From Rhodocollybia butyracea (Eukaryota > Basidiomycota > Agaricomycetes > Agaricales > Omphalotaceae): 22,587 nucleotides of DNA. Under the pieces are notes generated by a model. That model saw only the letters and a list, made by a program, of their open reading frames with translations. It was not told the origin of the DNA and did no database searches. The stretch lies in contig JADNRY010000885.1 of assembly GCA_015501585.1 (NCBI GenBank), positions 1-22,587 of the forward strand, given 5' to 3'. Made by a program: the position numbers and the translations under genes. This document shows, in pieces, positions 1 through 9,312 of this stretch. Within the stretch, counting starts at the first letter, position 1. The number at the start of each line of letters is the position of its first letter.

Positions 1-319
1 GCACAACCGGGGTTTTAGTGGTGTAGCGTACTGGGGTCTGAGCAAGTGGAGGTATATGTTTTCCTTTATTCATGTTTATGCTAACTTATTAGGTGACGAG
101 GGGAGAGACCAGCGCGTAGTCCCACACGGGGCATCATTCAGATGCCTGTGTGTAAAGCATTTCCTCAGGGGTTTGATTTTCCAAAAGTCGCTCGGCCTAG
201 TGCCTTGCAAATTCTAACGGCCGGAAGGGGACGACCTTGTCGTCCACGGATGGTGCTCTGACGTTATAGCGACGCGAGTCGCTGACGCAGGCAACGTTCC
301 AAAAAAAAAAAAAAAAAAA
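1..319 (+). repeat. Hairpin-rich segment ending in poly(A), retroposon-like
   Basis: No coding sequence is visible. The segment holds a hairpin at 123-152 (arms CACACGGGGCATC and GATGCCTGTGTG, one bulge), a perfect 7-bp hairpin at 229-245 (GGACGAC, loop CTT, GTCGTCC) and another at 269-284 (AGCGAC/GTCGCT). It ends in 19 consecutive A at 301-319. A structured sequence followed by a pure A run is what a reverse-transcribed small RNA or SINE would leave. I do not recognise a parent RNA, and a clear tRNA-type box A/B pair is not visible. The left boundary is unknown because the window starts here. Confidence 0.35.
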
Positions 320-637
320 TAGAATAAGCACAACCACTCTGTGGGAATATTACTCCAAACGATGATATTTCTCGCTTTGACACTACCCGATTAAGTTACG
401 TCGTTCTCCATGTTTCCATTACATATGAGGCTTCTCTAGATAGCTCGTAGACTTTTCCCTCCTCAGTTGTACCGTTTTACGATCAACCGAGGTGAGTTTT
501 TCTCACTTACTATTGTGCGCATTTACCTATTAGGTTTATATTTCTTTGCAGATTACACAACTCGGTGTTCTACAAGCAATAAAAGATTGAAATCTCAGGA
601 GTAAATCGTAACCAAAGCAACATATAACCAAGACTCT

Positions 638-805
638 ATGTCATCAGGAAACTCCCCTCTAAACATACCTATATTTCCCAAAACATCGCAGCTATCAGGA
701 AAGAACGCCTGGAGATCTTTCAAGGATCACGTCGAGCTCAATGTTCAACTCGGGGCCTGTTTCTTGCTAGATCCCTCGTTACATCTTATGAGATACTGCA
801 TCTAA
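638..805 (+). CDS. Short ORF (55 aa), possible first exon or decayed retroelement Gag start
   Basis: An ATG at 638 opens a 55-residue frame ending in TAA at 803-805. The N-terminal part contains a phrase of the type IPIFPKTSQLSGKNAWRSF, which resembles the opening of basidiomycete Copia-type Gag proteins (a hydrophobic stretch, then a G-x-N-x-W phrase), but it is too short to assign. No zinc knuckle, protease or integrase follows within 2 kb. It could also be an exon of the ORF at 970. The stretch 320-637 to its left holds nothing I can support. Confidence 0.2.
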   Translation: MSSGNSPLNIPIFPKTSQLSGKNAWRSFKDHVELNVQLGACFLLDPSLHLMRYCI

Positions 806-969
806 TCCAGTTATCCTTGTGTATTTAAGCAGGTCAAATGACACTTATTGCTTGTGCTCCGTTTCCTTCTATCCCTTGTCACAATACTAGTAATGCCCTT
901 AGTAGCGTTTACCTTTGGCTCTCTTCAATGGGGATATCTTTACCGTGATTCACATGCTCAACAGCATAT

Positions 970-1317
970 GTGCAACGCTTTGTGACTCTGGCGCTGCTTC
1001 TGGAAACAGCGTTGAAAGAATACACCAAGGTTTTAGATGCATTCAAGGACTGTTTGAACTCTGAGGGTAGTCCCGATCAGTCCGTCATAAATATGTATGT
1101 GGAGGCAATTGGGAGGAGCAAAGTGCTCCTGGAGTCCATCGAAAAGAAGATAAGTGGATATCAAGGCTTGTTGCAGGCCCATGGCAGCTCATGGTGTGTG
1201 GTATGGAGGATAATTGATTGGACAGTCTCAAAGAAACAAGAAGTGGAGGAGTTGCAGAAGAAAGTGAGAAGAGAGATCAGTCTGTTGGGTATTTTGGTTA
1301 ATATATCCTCGAGGTAA
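970..1317 (+). CDS. Unrecognised helical protein, 115 aa, probably an exon or fragment
   Basis: The frame has no in-frame ATG at its 5' end (it opens at TTG) and is preceded by a possible splice acceptor CAG at 962-964, so it is probably an internal or last exon. The product is helical and charged. Residues about 45-105 read YQGLLQ, then SSWCVVWRIIDW, then SKKQEVEELQKKV. This pattern (Tyr/Leu helix, Trp-rich turn, Lys-Lys, heptad-like Leu/Val helix) resembles the helical N-terminal domains found upstream of NACHT-type STAND proteins in fungi. That is pattern memory only; no NTPase domain follows. It could equally be a gene fragment stranded among repeats. Confidence 0.35.
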   Translation: MQRFVTLALLLETALKEYTKVLDAFKDCLNSEGSPDQSVINMYVEAIGRSKVLLESIEKKISGYQGLLQAHGSSWCVVWRIIDWTVSKKQEVEELQKKVRREISLLGILVNISSR

Positions 1318-1564
1318 GCAGGTAATCGATATCGATTAGCCCTTACTGACAAACTGGGCTGGATCACAGCAAGAAGCAGCAAGAAGCATTAGTGAAAGTT
1401 GAAAATGTTGAATCCAGGTCAAACAATGGCGGTAATGGAGCTCAGAACAAAGATATAGTAATAAAAGCCTTGTTATAACAAGGCAGTCCTTTGTATGAAA
1501 AATTGTTGTAATAACAAGTACCTAATTATTACGCTGTTGCTACGTAATTACATCATTGTGTCAA

Positions 1565-1605
1565 CGCGTAAATTTCGGCGGGCACACTAAAGCCTTATTT
1601 ACGCG
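1565..1605. repeat. Inverted repeat, 9-bp perfect arms
   Basis: CGCGTAAAT at 1565-1573 and ATTTACGCG at 1597-1605 are perfect inverse complements with a 23-nt loop. They lie in the otherwise featureless stretch 1318-1640, which has no gene. A second small palindrome, GAGCGCC-TGC-GGCGCTC at 1623-1639, abuts the telomere-like repeats. The hairpins fit non-coding transposon ends, but no target duplication could be paired. Confidence 0.4.
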
Positions 1606-1640
1606 GTATGTACATGTATCCCGAGCGCCTGCGGCGCTCC

Positions 1641-1716
1641 TAAACCCTAACAAAACCCTAACCCCTAACCCTAAACCCTAAACCCTAACCAAGCCCCGAA
1701 CCCTAACAAGCCCTAA
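1641..1716. repeat. Interstitial telomere-like CCCTAA tract
   Basis: About ten degenerate units of CCCTAA/CCCTAAA occur with interruptions (AACAAAACC, AAGCCCCGAA). TTAGGG is the telomere repeat of most filamentous basidiomycetes. The tract is short, imperfect and flanked by unique DNA on both sides, so it is interstitial here. The CCCTAA orientation on the plus strand is that of a left chromosome end, so the 1.6 kb to its left would lie outside a former end, if that is what it marks. Confidence 0.75.
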
Positions 1717-1728
1717 ACGCACTTTTGG

Positions 1729-1794
1729 CAATGCCAACGGTTACTCTGTTAGGGTTAGCTAAAGCTAACCCTAACGAGAGTAACCTCGGCATTG
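1729..1794. repeat. 66-bp near-perfect palindrome built on head-to-head telomere units
   Basis: Two 32-bp arms (1729-1760 and 1763-1794) are separated by only AA. The centre reads TTAGGGTTAGCT-AA-AGCTAACCCTAA, so TTAGGG and CCCTAA units face each other. The outer arm sequence (CAATGCC...GGTTACTC) differs by a few bases between arms. Hairpin potential is very high. Possible origins are an old telomere-telomere junction, or the tip of a foldback element that happens to contain a TTAGGG unit. Confidence 0.8.
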
Positions 1795-1922
1795 CATAGT
1801 ACTAGTTGAGCTCAATGAACTTGAGCGTGAAAGGTAGGTACTAGTAGGACTTAGTGGTACTTATAAGTAGAACACCTATTGTAGTTATCAGCACTGTAAT
1901 TATTAGTATCGTTGTTAATATC

Positions 1923-4267
1923 TGTAAAGCGCAGGAACGGTCAGCTTCGTTAGCCGACGTTTTGGCCTGATCCGAACGCTGCCGGACCCAAGACCCCAAG
2001 TACCCTTCACATGACCTGTGACACAGACGCGTCGGCCTTTGCCGTACGTTGGTGTAAAACCCAAGGCAAACTCCGAAGAGGGGAGTCAAGCGGTGAAGCC
2101 TGTATGAGCTTGAGACCTATACAATGTATACGGTTGCCATCTAGGTTGGTATTTGGATCCAAAGACCCAAACTCAGAGGTGATGGCTGTGCCCCGGGGCC
2201 CGGTGAGCGCACTGTTAGCCTCAGACGCGTCGCGTCGTTTGCTGCAAGTTATTATGCATGTAACAGTCTACTGAATGGAACCAACATTTCGACACGTTAC
2301 AATACCCTAATCTGACGCGTTGAATATCCCCACAAGCAATTATTTAGGCCAAAGGCTACTACTATCACTGCTCGCGCTAAGCTTACTCTGTTCCATGACA
2401 ATCAAACCCATATCAGGCATACATAAAGCATTAAAAGGAGGAGAAAACCCAGGACAAGGCCAATGAAAATGCTACAACTACATCATGATCATGCATTGCT
2501 GAATCCCAACCACTGCTTAGGTTCCAGTTTTGCTGTTGCTTCAACTTGCTTGGATCCCCTTCCACCGTCACTACTTCTACCAGTATGAGCCTGGCCTTTT
2601 CTCAAACAACACCTCCTTAAACAACGATTATTATCTGACAGTAGTACAATATTAATAAACCTACAGAATGATACCCATGGCTCTGACCCATTGCTGGATG
2701 GACAAAAGGGGTAAAGCGAAAAAATTTGAACGCTGAGAGTCTGTCTCGCGCAACACCGTGGAGCTCTTTGCTAGTCTGCGCGCGTATCTTGACATCAGTT
2801 GGTACACTAGTTGGTCCTGAGTAGTATTCTTAAAGTAGGTAGTTATCTAAATGGCTCTAGACCGCTTCTATCGTTGAGCAATCTAGTTACTTTTCAGTCA
2901 CCACAAAATCTTACTAAAGTGTCTTTCAAGAAGCCCCATCGAACTCAAAACTTGTCCCCTGCCCTAAAAACCACTCAAGTTTCACAATGCGACTTGGCAT
3001 ATATATGATCTCCGGGTAGTATGTGACATCTGAGTGTAGCGCTGCATAGCGCTAGCCGGGAAGACTATACTGTAGGAAACGCAGTTGATTCACTGTCGCA
3101 ATGCAATCAAGGGCGCGCACCTGTGAGTCAAAAGCTATGAGTAGTATGAGTATTGGATATCGTTGAATATTGTGTACATATTGAATGTCGAACCAAAGCC
3201 TGTGTGTGCTTCACAGAACATGCTCAATGGCCAAATCTACTGGAGCAGATACTTGAGGGTCGTGGCTCTGCCCACAAAGTTGAGGCCTTTGAGGACATAG
3301 AGCTTTAGAAGCTCAGTGTCCTGCTTGACAGTTTACTATTTCCTTGCATTGATAGAAGTCACTTAAACCTGGTCGAACAAGAAACAACTGTAATTCTGTG
3401 TACCTGTAGAAGTCGCTTAAACTATGATGTACGGCAAGTAAGAAACAAGATAAGAAATGAACTTGGACAAGATACAACTGAGGGAACTAGAAGATACCAT
3501 GTAGGTAAGCGAATGCGGATACCAATCAAACGATGTCAAAGCGGCGTGTACCAGACGGTGTACACACGGAGTAAGTAATTCTCCAACAGATCTTTATCTT
3601 ATGCAATTGTTGCCTTGTTTTAGCCTTTGGTCTATTGTAGATAGACTAAACCCGTGGCTCCGCCCACAGTTTTGAATATTGAGGCTTTCAACGACATCGA
3701 GCTTTACTAAGCAGCTCAGTCCGCTAGGAGCAAAGTTCCTCCTTCCCCAGCGCATTGCTCCAATGCTAGCAATTCTAGCAGATAAACATGGCTCTGCCCA
3801 CAGCTGAACATTAAGCTTCAAGCACATCAAGCTTTGAAGCTCAGTCCACTTGGAGCAAGCTTCTCACTCCTTTTGCCAGTCCATTATATAGATGTTCATG
3901 AAGTTACCACTGTACCCTGCCAGTACCATGCACGTCAGCCCTTGTTATGGCCTCATTGAGTGTTGAAAACATGCCGAATGTTTAGGACTCAACCCCCCTG
4001 AGACGGTCTGTATTCTCAATTCGTTGCTCAAGTTCATATGCGGTAGATTTTGCCGATCCTAGAGATCTTGGAGGGAATAAAAGAGCATCCTTGGCGTTTA
4101 TCGCACTTGAAATGTGTTTGTAGTATAACTGTTCCACTTAGTACTTGCTGCTGGAGGTAGCAGCGGCGCTTCTAATTATGAGTCATTTTGTCATCCGGTG
4201 GCAGAAGTCCATCATTTGTTAAGCCTCGGCAATCATTTTTTGAAGCTGACCGCTCCTGCTTGCAATA
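1923..4267. mobile_element. Non-autonomous TIR DNA transposon, copy 1 (2345 bp, 6-bp TSD)
   Basis: The element starts TGTAAAGCGC and ends CTTGCAATA. Its termini are imperfect inverted repeats of about 26 bp sharing AGG-A/G-GCGGTCAGCTTC-type cores (left AGGAACGGTCAGCTTC; right, inverted, AGGAGCGGTCAGCTTC). It is flanked by the identical hexamer AATATC at 1917-1922 and 4268-4273. About 540 bp at the left end (1923-2460) and about 85 bp at the right end (4182-4267) match the element at 11152-13073; the interiors differ. No transposase frame is visible; the short ORFs inside look random. It is therefore a non-autonomous member mobilised in trans. I cannot assign a superfamily: 6-bp duplications are uncommon (Dada and IS3EU types are examples I recall). 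Confidence 0.85.
3259..3868. repeat. Three diverged 70-80 bp subrepeats inside transposon copy 1
   Basis: Copies lie at about 3259-3335, 3648-3745 and 3787-3868. Each begins with a GTGGCTCTGCCCAC-like near-palindrome, runs through TTGAGGCTTT, and reaches a GAGCTTTGAAGCTC-like palindrome followed by AGTCCGCTTGGAG. A fourth partial copy sits in the other transposon at about 11702-11735. Repeated hairpins inside an element are typical of subterminal transposase-binding arrays, but they lie about 400-1000 bp from the end. They may instead be debris of a nested element. Confidence 0.5.
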
Positions 4268-4376
4268 AATATCAGCAAATTGTCATACAAAGGTTGGCCT
4301 TCATATAACAAGTACATAATTATTAAATCAGTGTCAGTTAGGTGACAGTGGTGCAGTTGTAAGTTGTCGATGTAAC

Positions 4377-5306
4377 TTGTTACTCGAACTAAGTTGGTCT
4401 GACTTTTTCAATGTTGAGAATCTTCGCGGAGTTTTGCACAACCCTTATAACGCGGTGTGTACTAATTGTGGTTCCTTGGTAGCTTCCGCATCTGGCCTTA
4501 GGCTCCATCGTGACCCCCCATTTTTCAAACACTTGGTAGATCCAGCGCTGTGGAAACTTGACGCCTCGGCAGATTGGTCATACACAGGCGCATCCATCGC
4601 CTGAGGTCCCCAATCTAACATGCTCGCTGTTCTGGAGGATCTAAATCTGACCTTGGACGTTATAACTAAATACATTCACTAGTAGGTTGCGCAGTATCCT
4701 ACAAACTCTTCAATCACCACTAATGAATACAGAGATATTTATTCTAAAGTTGTATCTGAGGCTTGGTCGGAACCTCCGTTTCCCTCTTCACTGAGAGTAC
4801 TCAACGCAGTTGACGCGAAAATAATATCACCAACTGTGATTGCACTGGGGTCAGCTCTCGACCCGCAACGACCATCAGTTCAGGTGAATTGTAATCGCAT
4901 CTATGCCCGAGTCCTGGCAGGACTACGTTGTGAATGTCCCAGGAGATTCGAGCGCAGAGGCTTTCACTTATCTGCGCCGTCTCTACTTGGATAAAGCCAG
5001 GCGTCCCCATGATGATAGCGACGATTACATCGAGAAACAGGTGACAGCTCATGGAGTCGTAGTTTGAACGCTTCTCCAAACGAGAAAGGCTTATTTCAAT
5101 TTGTAATCCTGCGTGTCGTATCAAAAGATGCCCAAAAGAGGAGGCGGAAAGGGCAAAGCACCCAGGTCCCGGAGAGACAAGTATGAGACAAAGGTGTCGA
5201 CGATTGAGATTCTCTCTCCCCCATTGACATCTATGTTGAATCGACAATCATTCCGCAAACGGAGTCAGGATACGTCAAAGCTCTGCTCTTCTCTCACCTC
5301 AACTGA
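4377..5306 (+). pseudogene. Fragments of an unrecognised multi-exon gene
   Basis: Coding-like stretches on the plus strand are 4377-4602, 4695-4883, 4921-5040 and 5209-5306. The first contains CTNCGSLVASASGLRLHRD and ends at TGA 4600-4602; the same frame resumes at ATG 4633 and stops at TAG TAG. The second (SSITTNEYRDIYSKVVSEAW onward) ends at CAG|GTGAAT (donor 4884). After a 37-nt gap the third follows in phase 0 (NVPGDSSAEAFTYLRRLYLD) and ends at CAG|GTGACA (donor 5041). The last reads IDIYVESTIIPQTESGYVKA and stops at 5304-5306. Amino-acid composition and splice sites argue for real coding descent. The in-frame stops argue for decay, or for indel errors as elsewhere in this window. I do not recognise the family. 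Confidence 0.35.
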
Positions 5307-5512
5307 CCTTTCCACTAGGCTCGCTCATACCACTCTAGGTAGAGATGATCAGTGAGGGGAAAAGGTAGATATACATGTACCATACTCCCCCCACTGTATT
5401 GTATCTGATAGCGAGTGTACTGCTTGCGGAGCGGGGAATATAGCACTTTATTTGCCAAAAAATCGATTCGCACCTTTATGGATTCTGGAGTAAGCTAATC
5501 AATGGTCATTCA

Positions 5513-5826
5513 ATGCTGGGTCGAACGAAACCAGCTTGCCCAGTGAAGAGGTCGATGAAGTGGCAGCAGTGCTGTGGCCGGTACCAGTCATATCCCAGGA
5601 ATCAGAACAGTGGAGTTTACTTCAGTCAATGGATAGATGCCGAAGATGGAGGCGATAGACCGGCTATCCTGGCTTTCCTTCTTCCAGCACCTCTTACAGC
5701 CCCATTTCAGTTAACCCAGCTCCTCTGTCTGAATCTCAGCAAAGAACTTTGGCCAGGCGCGCGCTTACCGATATCCCTTTGTCAATTTTAGCCCATATTC
5801 TAAATCGCCCTGTCAAAAAGACTTAG
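5513..5826 (+). pseudogene. Coding-like fragments in changing frames, unrecognised
   Basis: One frame is open from 5513 to 5791 (92 aa). A different frame gives a more natural acidic stretch at about 5542-5659 (EEVDEVAAVLWPVPVISQES) and, further on, SESQQRTLARRALTDIPLSI before a TAG at 5824-5826. The last phrase loosely resembles an F-box start (L-x-D-I-P-L-x-I-L-x-x-I-L), but there is too little to claim it. Possibly it is a continuation of the 4377-5306 gene. The intervals 5307-5512 and 5827-6021 hold nothing I can support, apart from the 3' flank of NBP35. Confidence 0.25.
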
Positions 5827-6021
5827 TATGCATTGGAAGAGTGCCGATGTCAGTCGACTCCTCGTATTGAAGGCCCTGACATTCTTGATAGTAATATTGT
5901 CAGTAACATCGTCGCGACCTCGAGCATATAAGTTCTTTTCCACAAAAGTGAGGAAATGTACGATATATGTAGATGGGTTATGGATACAGCGTCTTCTAGA
6001 TATACAAATGAGAGATAGTGA

Positions 6022-7167
6022 TCAGTTGTCGCCGAGAATTGCCTTGATGCCTGTAGTGGAAAGGAACTGAGTACGACGGATAGAAGCAAAAGTGGGCCAA
6101 AGCTCACGGTCAATGATATCCAGATACGCGGTGGTAGCGGGGCTATCGGGATACTCGTCCAAGAAGCTGACACCATAGTCGGCGCTCTTTCCTATCCTCG
6201 GATCCAAAGGCACTGTACCCAATAACTCAATACCCGTCTCCTCCGCCAGTCTCTTTGCACCACCTGTACTCGGCTTAAAAATCTGCGACTCTGTCTTACA
6301 AGACGGACACACAAATCCAGACATGTTCTCCACGATACCCAATATCCGTATCCCAACCTTTTTACAAAAGTCAATCTCTCGGTGTACATCCTGCAACGCA
6401 ACTTCCTGCGGTGTAGTTATCAGAACAGCTCCATCGATACCGCTCTCTTTCAAGAACTGCACGATGCTCAGATGTTCGTCGGATGTCCCCGGAGGAGTGT
6501 CGACGACCAAATAGTCAAGGTCGCCCCAGTCAACGTCTTTGAGAAACTGAGATATTAACCCGTTCTTTTTAGGTCCCCGCCACATTACCGCGTCACGAGC
6601 GGAGGGAAGCATGAATCCGACGGACATTACTGCGAGGTTATCTTGTACATATACAGGCGACCAGCCAGTAGAAGATGAATGGACTTGTTCTGAAGCTATT
6701 CCGAGGATCGTTGGAATCGAGGGACCGCAAATGTCGACGTCCATGATTCCTGTCTGTCATGCGAGTCTAAGAAAAAAGATGAAAAAGATTCTAGTATTAT
6801 TCACCTGTATTGATTCGTCAGCAGCAAAAGCCCATCCCAATTGCGCCGTAAAAGTTGATTTACCTACGCCTCCCTTCCCGGACAAGACGAGTATTTTACG
6901 TTTTACGGTAGACATTCGTTGTTTGATAAACGGAAGGGAAGGATCAGGGCCTTTGGGTGTATTTGAAGCGCATATTTCTTGGTTAGCGCATCCTTCACAA
7001 GCTGTGGACTTTCCGGCGAATTCAGATTCGGTTCCCTATGCAAAATATCAGAATTAGAAGGGGTGTAGTAGGTATATTGTAGTTACAGGACAATGTTCTG
7101 GAGCATTGGATGGAACAAACTGAGAGAGAGGATCTGGGACTTGAGCAGGCGATTGAACTGCAATCAT
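6022..7167 (-). CDS. NBP35: Cytosolic Fe-S cluster assembly P-loop NTPase Nbp35 (NUBP1), three exons
   Basis: Nbp35 is the scaffold of the cytosolic iron-sulfur protein assembly (CIA) pathway. It acts with Cfd1 in the cytosol to build 4Fe-4S clusters for extramitochondrial and nuclear proteins. Exons are 7087-7167, 6805-7035 and 6022-6753; both introns are 51 nt with GT-AG ends, and the product is 347 aa (yeast Nbp35 is of similar size). Residues 26-49 hold the diagnostic N-terminal cluster motif C-X13-C-X2-C-X5-C (C26, C40, C43, C49). A deviant Walker [10 protein letters not shown], spans 80-88. DVDICGPS begins at 109 and [10 protein letters not shown] spans 189-198. The bridging CPSC is at C253/C256. 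All key residues are present, and this is the one array-side gene without a frameshift. It is divergent from DUF7330 gene A1 across a 108-bp gap. Confidence 0.95.
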
Positions 7168-7275
7168 GATGGTATTGGTAACGAAGAAAACGAGCGCCTC
7201 GTCCACGTGATTGACGATTCAGTGACCGCGGCCCGCGGCGCCTTAGAGTTCAACAGCTTACTGTAACTTTCAAAC
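7168..7275. promoter_or_regulatory. Compact divergent promoter NBP35/A1 with CACGTG E-box
   Basis: Only 108 bp separate the ATG codons of NBP35 (minus) and A1 (plus), so both genes must share regulatory DNA. CACGTG at 7204-7209 is followed by A-TTG. The same CACGTGACTG context is kept at 16425-16430 and 17541-17546 in the copies of this promoter, where the surrounding NBP35 sequence has decayed. CACGTG is the classical target of bHLH factors of the Cbf1/Pho4/USF kind. Binding here is inference. A CG-rich block (CCGCGGCCCGCGG) follows at about 7227. Confidence 0.5.
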
Positions 7276-8118
7276 ATGACTGATTCCAGCGTAGAACCTG
7301 AGGACAAGCCAACTGAAACTCCTCTCCCTTCAGATCGGTATGTTGTAGCAGCTACATTTTCGATATCTTGTACAACCTTTCAAACAGGATGCAACTTCTC
7401 CTCCACCGTATACCAACTCCGAATCTTCATCTTCCGCTCAGGCGCCATTCGTACTTCCAGCGAACGTCAAACCATGTAATTTCGTAATATTCACCCAAAA
7501 ACGTAACTCTCTCGAAGGAACATTTATCCTTGACCCGTCGCTGGAAATTCCTAGCACTTGGCTCCCTCCTTTACCTGAAGAAGAAAAAGAAGAGACTCGT
7601 AGCAATTTCTATGCTAAATCAGAATACGGAAGTGTGACTTCGGAGTTGTATCTTTTGGACAGGCCAATACTCAAAAGTCGAAAAAAAGTCCTAATCAATA
7701 CATCATCCACGTACGGATCCACTTCTGTACATATTGTGAGCTGAACCTTCTTTCCCCAATCGATTCACCATGGCTCAATCACTCCATTTACAGCACAGGG
7801 AAGGTGCATCCCCGCCTTTGCTTTGAACTCTACCTCCCGCGTGGAGATATCACAGTCAAAATACCGCGTTCGTTTAACGGCTCAATCACTGCGGGCGCAA
7901 AGCATGGTCCTGTTCTAATGTCTGACGCTATTTCCAGTCAAGCATCAGTCTTCAGTGAGTTGTTGGGGGTTAAACGCCTTTATGTTGGTGATATCACTGC
8001 GATAAACGACGAGACAGATGATGCAATGGTTCTGAACAATGAAAATGGGTGTGCCAGAATCAGCTTTGAAGACGAAGACTTTGTTGCAAAGCCTGACGCA
8101 GGTTGTGTTGTTGGATGA
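7276..8118 (+). CDS. DUF7330-family protein A1, three exons, frame broken as printed
   Basis: Exons are 7276-7337, 7388-7735 and 7794-8118. The family is a fungal domain of unknown function: a Pro-Pro-Tyr lead (SPPPYTN), then repeated Gly-Ser/Asn-Val beta-strand phrases (GTFILDPSLEIP, WLPPLP, YGSVTSELYLLD) in exon 2, and a second beta half in exon 3 (TVKIPRSF, FSELLGVKRLYVGDI, GCARISFEDEDF). Three 1-nt losses, each in a G or C run, break the frame: 7337-7338, 7815-7816 and 7836-7838. Adding them back gives 245 aa with phase-0 introns. The tail after DEDF is short (VAKP, then DAGCVVG), the minimal form of the Lys/Pro tail expanded in A3. It is divergent from NBP35. Pseudogene or consensus errors are both possible. 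Confidence 0.75.
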
Positions 8119-8309
8119 GTTTATCTTGTATTTTTGGTGTGTATTTTGGTGTGTATTTCTTGTATGTATTGTATTTTGGATCATCGATCATCATCATGGA
8201 ATTACGAATGTTCGTATTCGAGAGGTTTTTTGCAGGTTTTCATTCTATCCAGAGGTTTGATTCCGAATGCGGATCCTGTTTATTTCAATGTTTAAACGAG
8301 ACTTTGTGC

Positions 8310-8737
8310 GAACGAGTGATGTAGCGCTTCCACGATATCACACAGCCAGTCGTCAGTCAGCTGCACACCGTCTCGCAGTTGTTCGCTTGAATGGACAATA
8401 TTAATCATTTCTTACACTTTTGCCCAACAACTGCTGGTTCACTGACACAATACACGACTCACCCTGAAAAAAAATCATAACAGGCTCCTCTTCCAGCATC
8501 ATCTCCTCCAGATCCCAGATCGCATATGTTATTGCAATCACATCTTCGTCCCTTGTCTAAATTATAATACAGGATGCAACTGCTCCACCATTCACTGATT
8601 TAGCTTCATCTCCCCCCCCCAGGCACTATTCGTGCTTCCACAGCTTCCGCAAGATGCTAAACCATCCCCTCTATGGAGTTGCCGTTGAATAAGAATCCTC
8701 CCTTTCCAACCTCAACCTCATAGAGAAAACTCTAAAT
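8310..8737 (+). pseudogene. Remnant of DUF7330 type B gene, unit 1
   Basis: The sequence aligns by eye with the upstream region and exons 1-2 of the type B gene at 18700-19260. It shares the leader block with TAGCGCTTC, GATATCAC and CGTCAGTCAGCTGCAC at about 8320-8365, then a TTGCCCAACAACTGCTGG-type start region and an intron-1-like stretch around 8525-8575. An acceptor follows (ACAGGATGCAACTGCTCC at about 8570), with a broken P-P-x-x start of exon 2 containing a run of nine C (8613-8621). The rest of exon 2 and all of exon 3 are gone. No usable start or frame remains. Confidence 0.55.
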
Positions 8738-9085
8738 ATTCTTATACTATCAGCAAAAACGCCGTAAAAGTTGGGTTGTCTACGCCTCCCTTCCCAGACA
8801 AGACGAAAGTTTTGTGCTTTACAGCAGACATCCGTTGGTTGATAAACGGAAGGGATCAGAGTCTTTGGGTGTATTTGGGCACATATTTCTTCATTAGCGC
8901 GTACTTCACAAGCTGTGGACTTTCCGGAAAATTCAGATTCGGTTCCCTATGCAAAAGATCAGAATCAGAAGGGATAGAGTAGGTATACCCGACTGTCCCT
9001 AAATGGGACCGCGTCGGTTTTCCTTTCCTTTCCGTACTAGTCACAGGACAGTTTTTTTGGAGCACTGGAAGGAATAATCTTCGGA
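8738..9085 (-). pseudogene. Truncated NBP35 5' copy, unit 2
   Basis: The minus strand matches NBP35 from intron 2 through exon 2 to exon 1. Exon 2 is still readable (LSGKGGV followed by DNPTF instead of GKST; CEVRANEEIC instead of [10 protein letters not shown]). The Walker A lysine-serine and one cluster cysteine are therefore lost, and exon 3, which holds most of the NTPase fold, is absent. Intron 1 is expanded by an insert at about 8986-9040, and exon 1 (8990s-9085) has lost its reading frame. It is a by-product of tandem duplication, not a functional gene. Confidence 0.8.
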
Positions 9086-9200
9086 TGGGAGAGGATCTAA
9101 CAAAAAGTGATGTAATACAGAATGGTGGTGGTGGTGGTGGTGTAACCGACGTGGTCCCATTGAGGAACAGTCGGGGCCCCAGCTACATGGGCATCGTAAA
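8986..9200. repeat. GACTGTCCC module as an inverted pair, with (GGT)6 microsatellite
   Basis: CCGACTGTCCCTAAATGGGA at about 8988-9007 recurs in opposite orientation at about 9145-9176 (GTCCCATTGAGGAACAGTCG), with flanking GTCGG/CCGAC. The right copy is preceded by (GGT)6 at 9124-9141 and followed by GGGGCCCCAGCTAC. The longer form of the same module occurs in direct orientation inside the NBP35 remnants of unit 3 (about 13508-13560) and unit 4 (about 16210-16275), so the unit 2 right copy is inverted relative to them. The core GTCCC-TAAAT-GGGAC is itself a hairpin. This looks like a small mobile or foldback sequence. Confidence 0.5.
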
Positions 9201-9312
9201 TCGTTCATAATACCACCATTACATTGTGGCTGTGCTAGCGCCTTTTCCACGAGCGCCTCAGACACCCCTAAATCGACCGTTCTCCCAGATACTTGTATAA
9301 CTTGCAGCAAGT

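Noticed and set aside
1923..4267. LTR retrotransposon or solo LTR
   Set aside because: The ends are inverted rather than TG...CA direct repeats, and the target duplication is 6 bp with matching ends in two independent copies, which fits a TIR DNA transposon.
4801..5247. 148-aa ORF on the minus strand
   Set aside because: It lies opposite better coding stretches with splice-consistent ends on the plus strand, and its translation shows no domain.
6611..7057. 148-aa ORF on the plus strand
   Set aside because: It is the antisense of NBP35 exons 2-3, which carry all diagnostic motifs on the minus strand.
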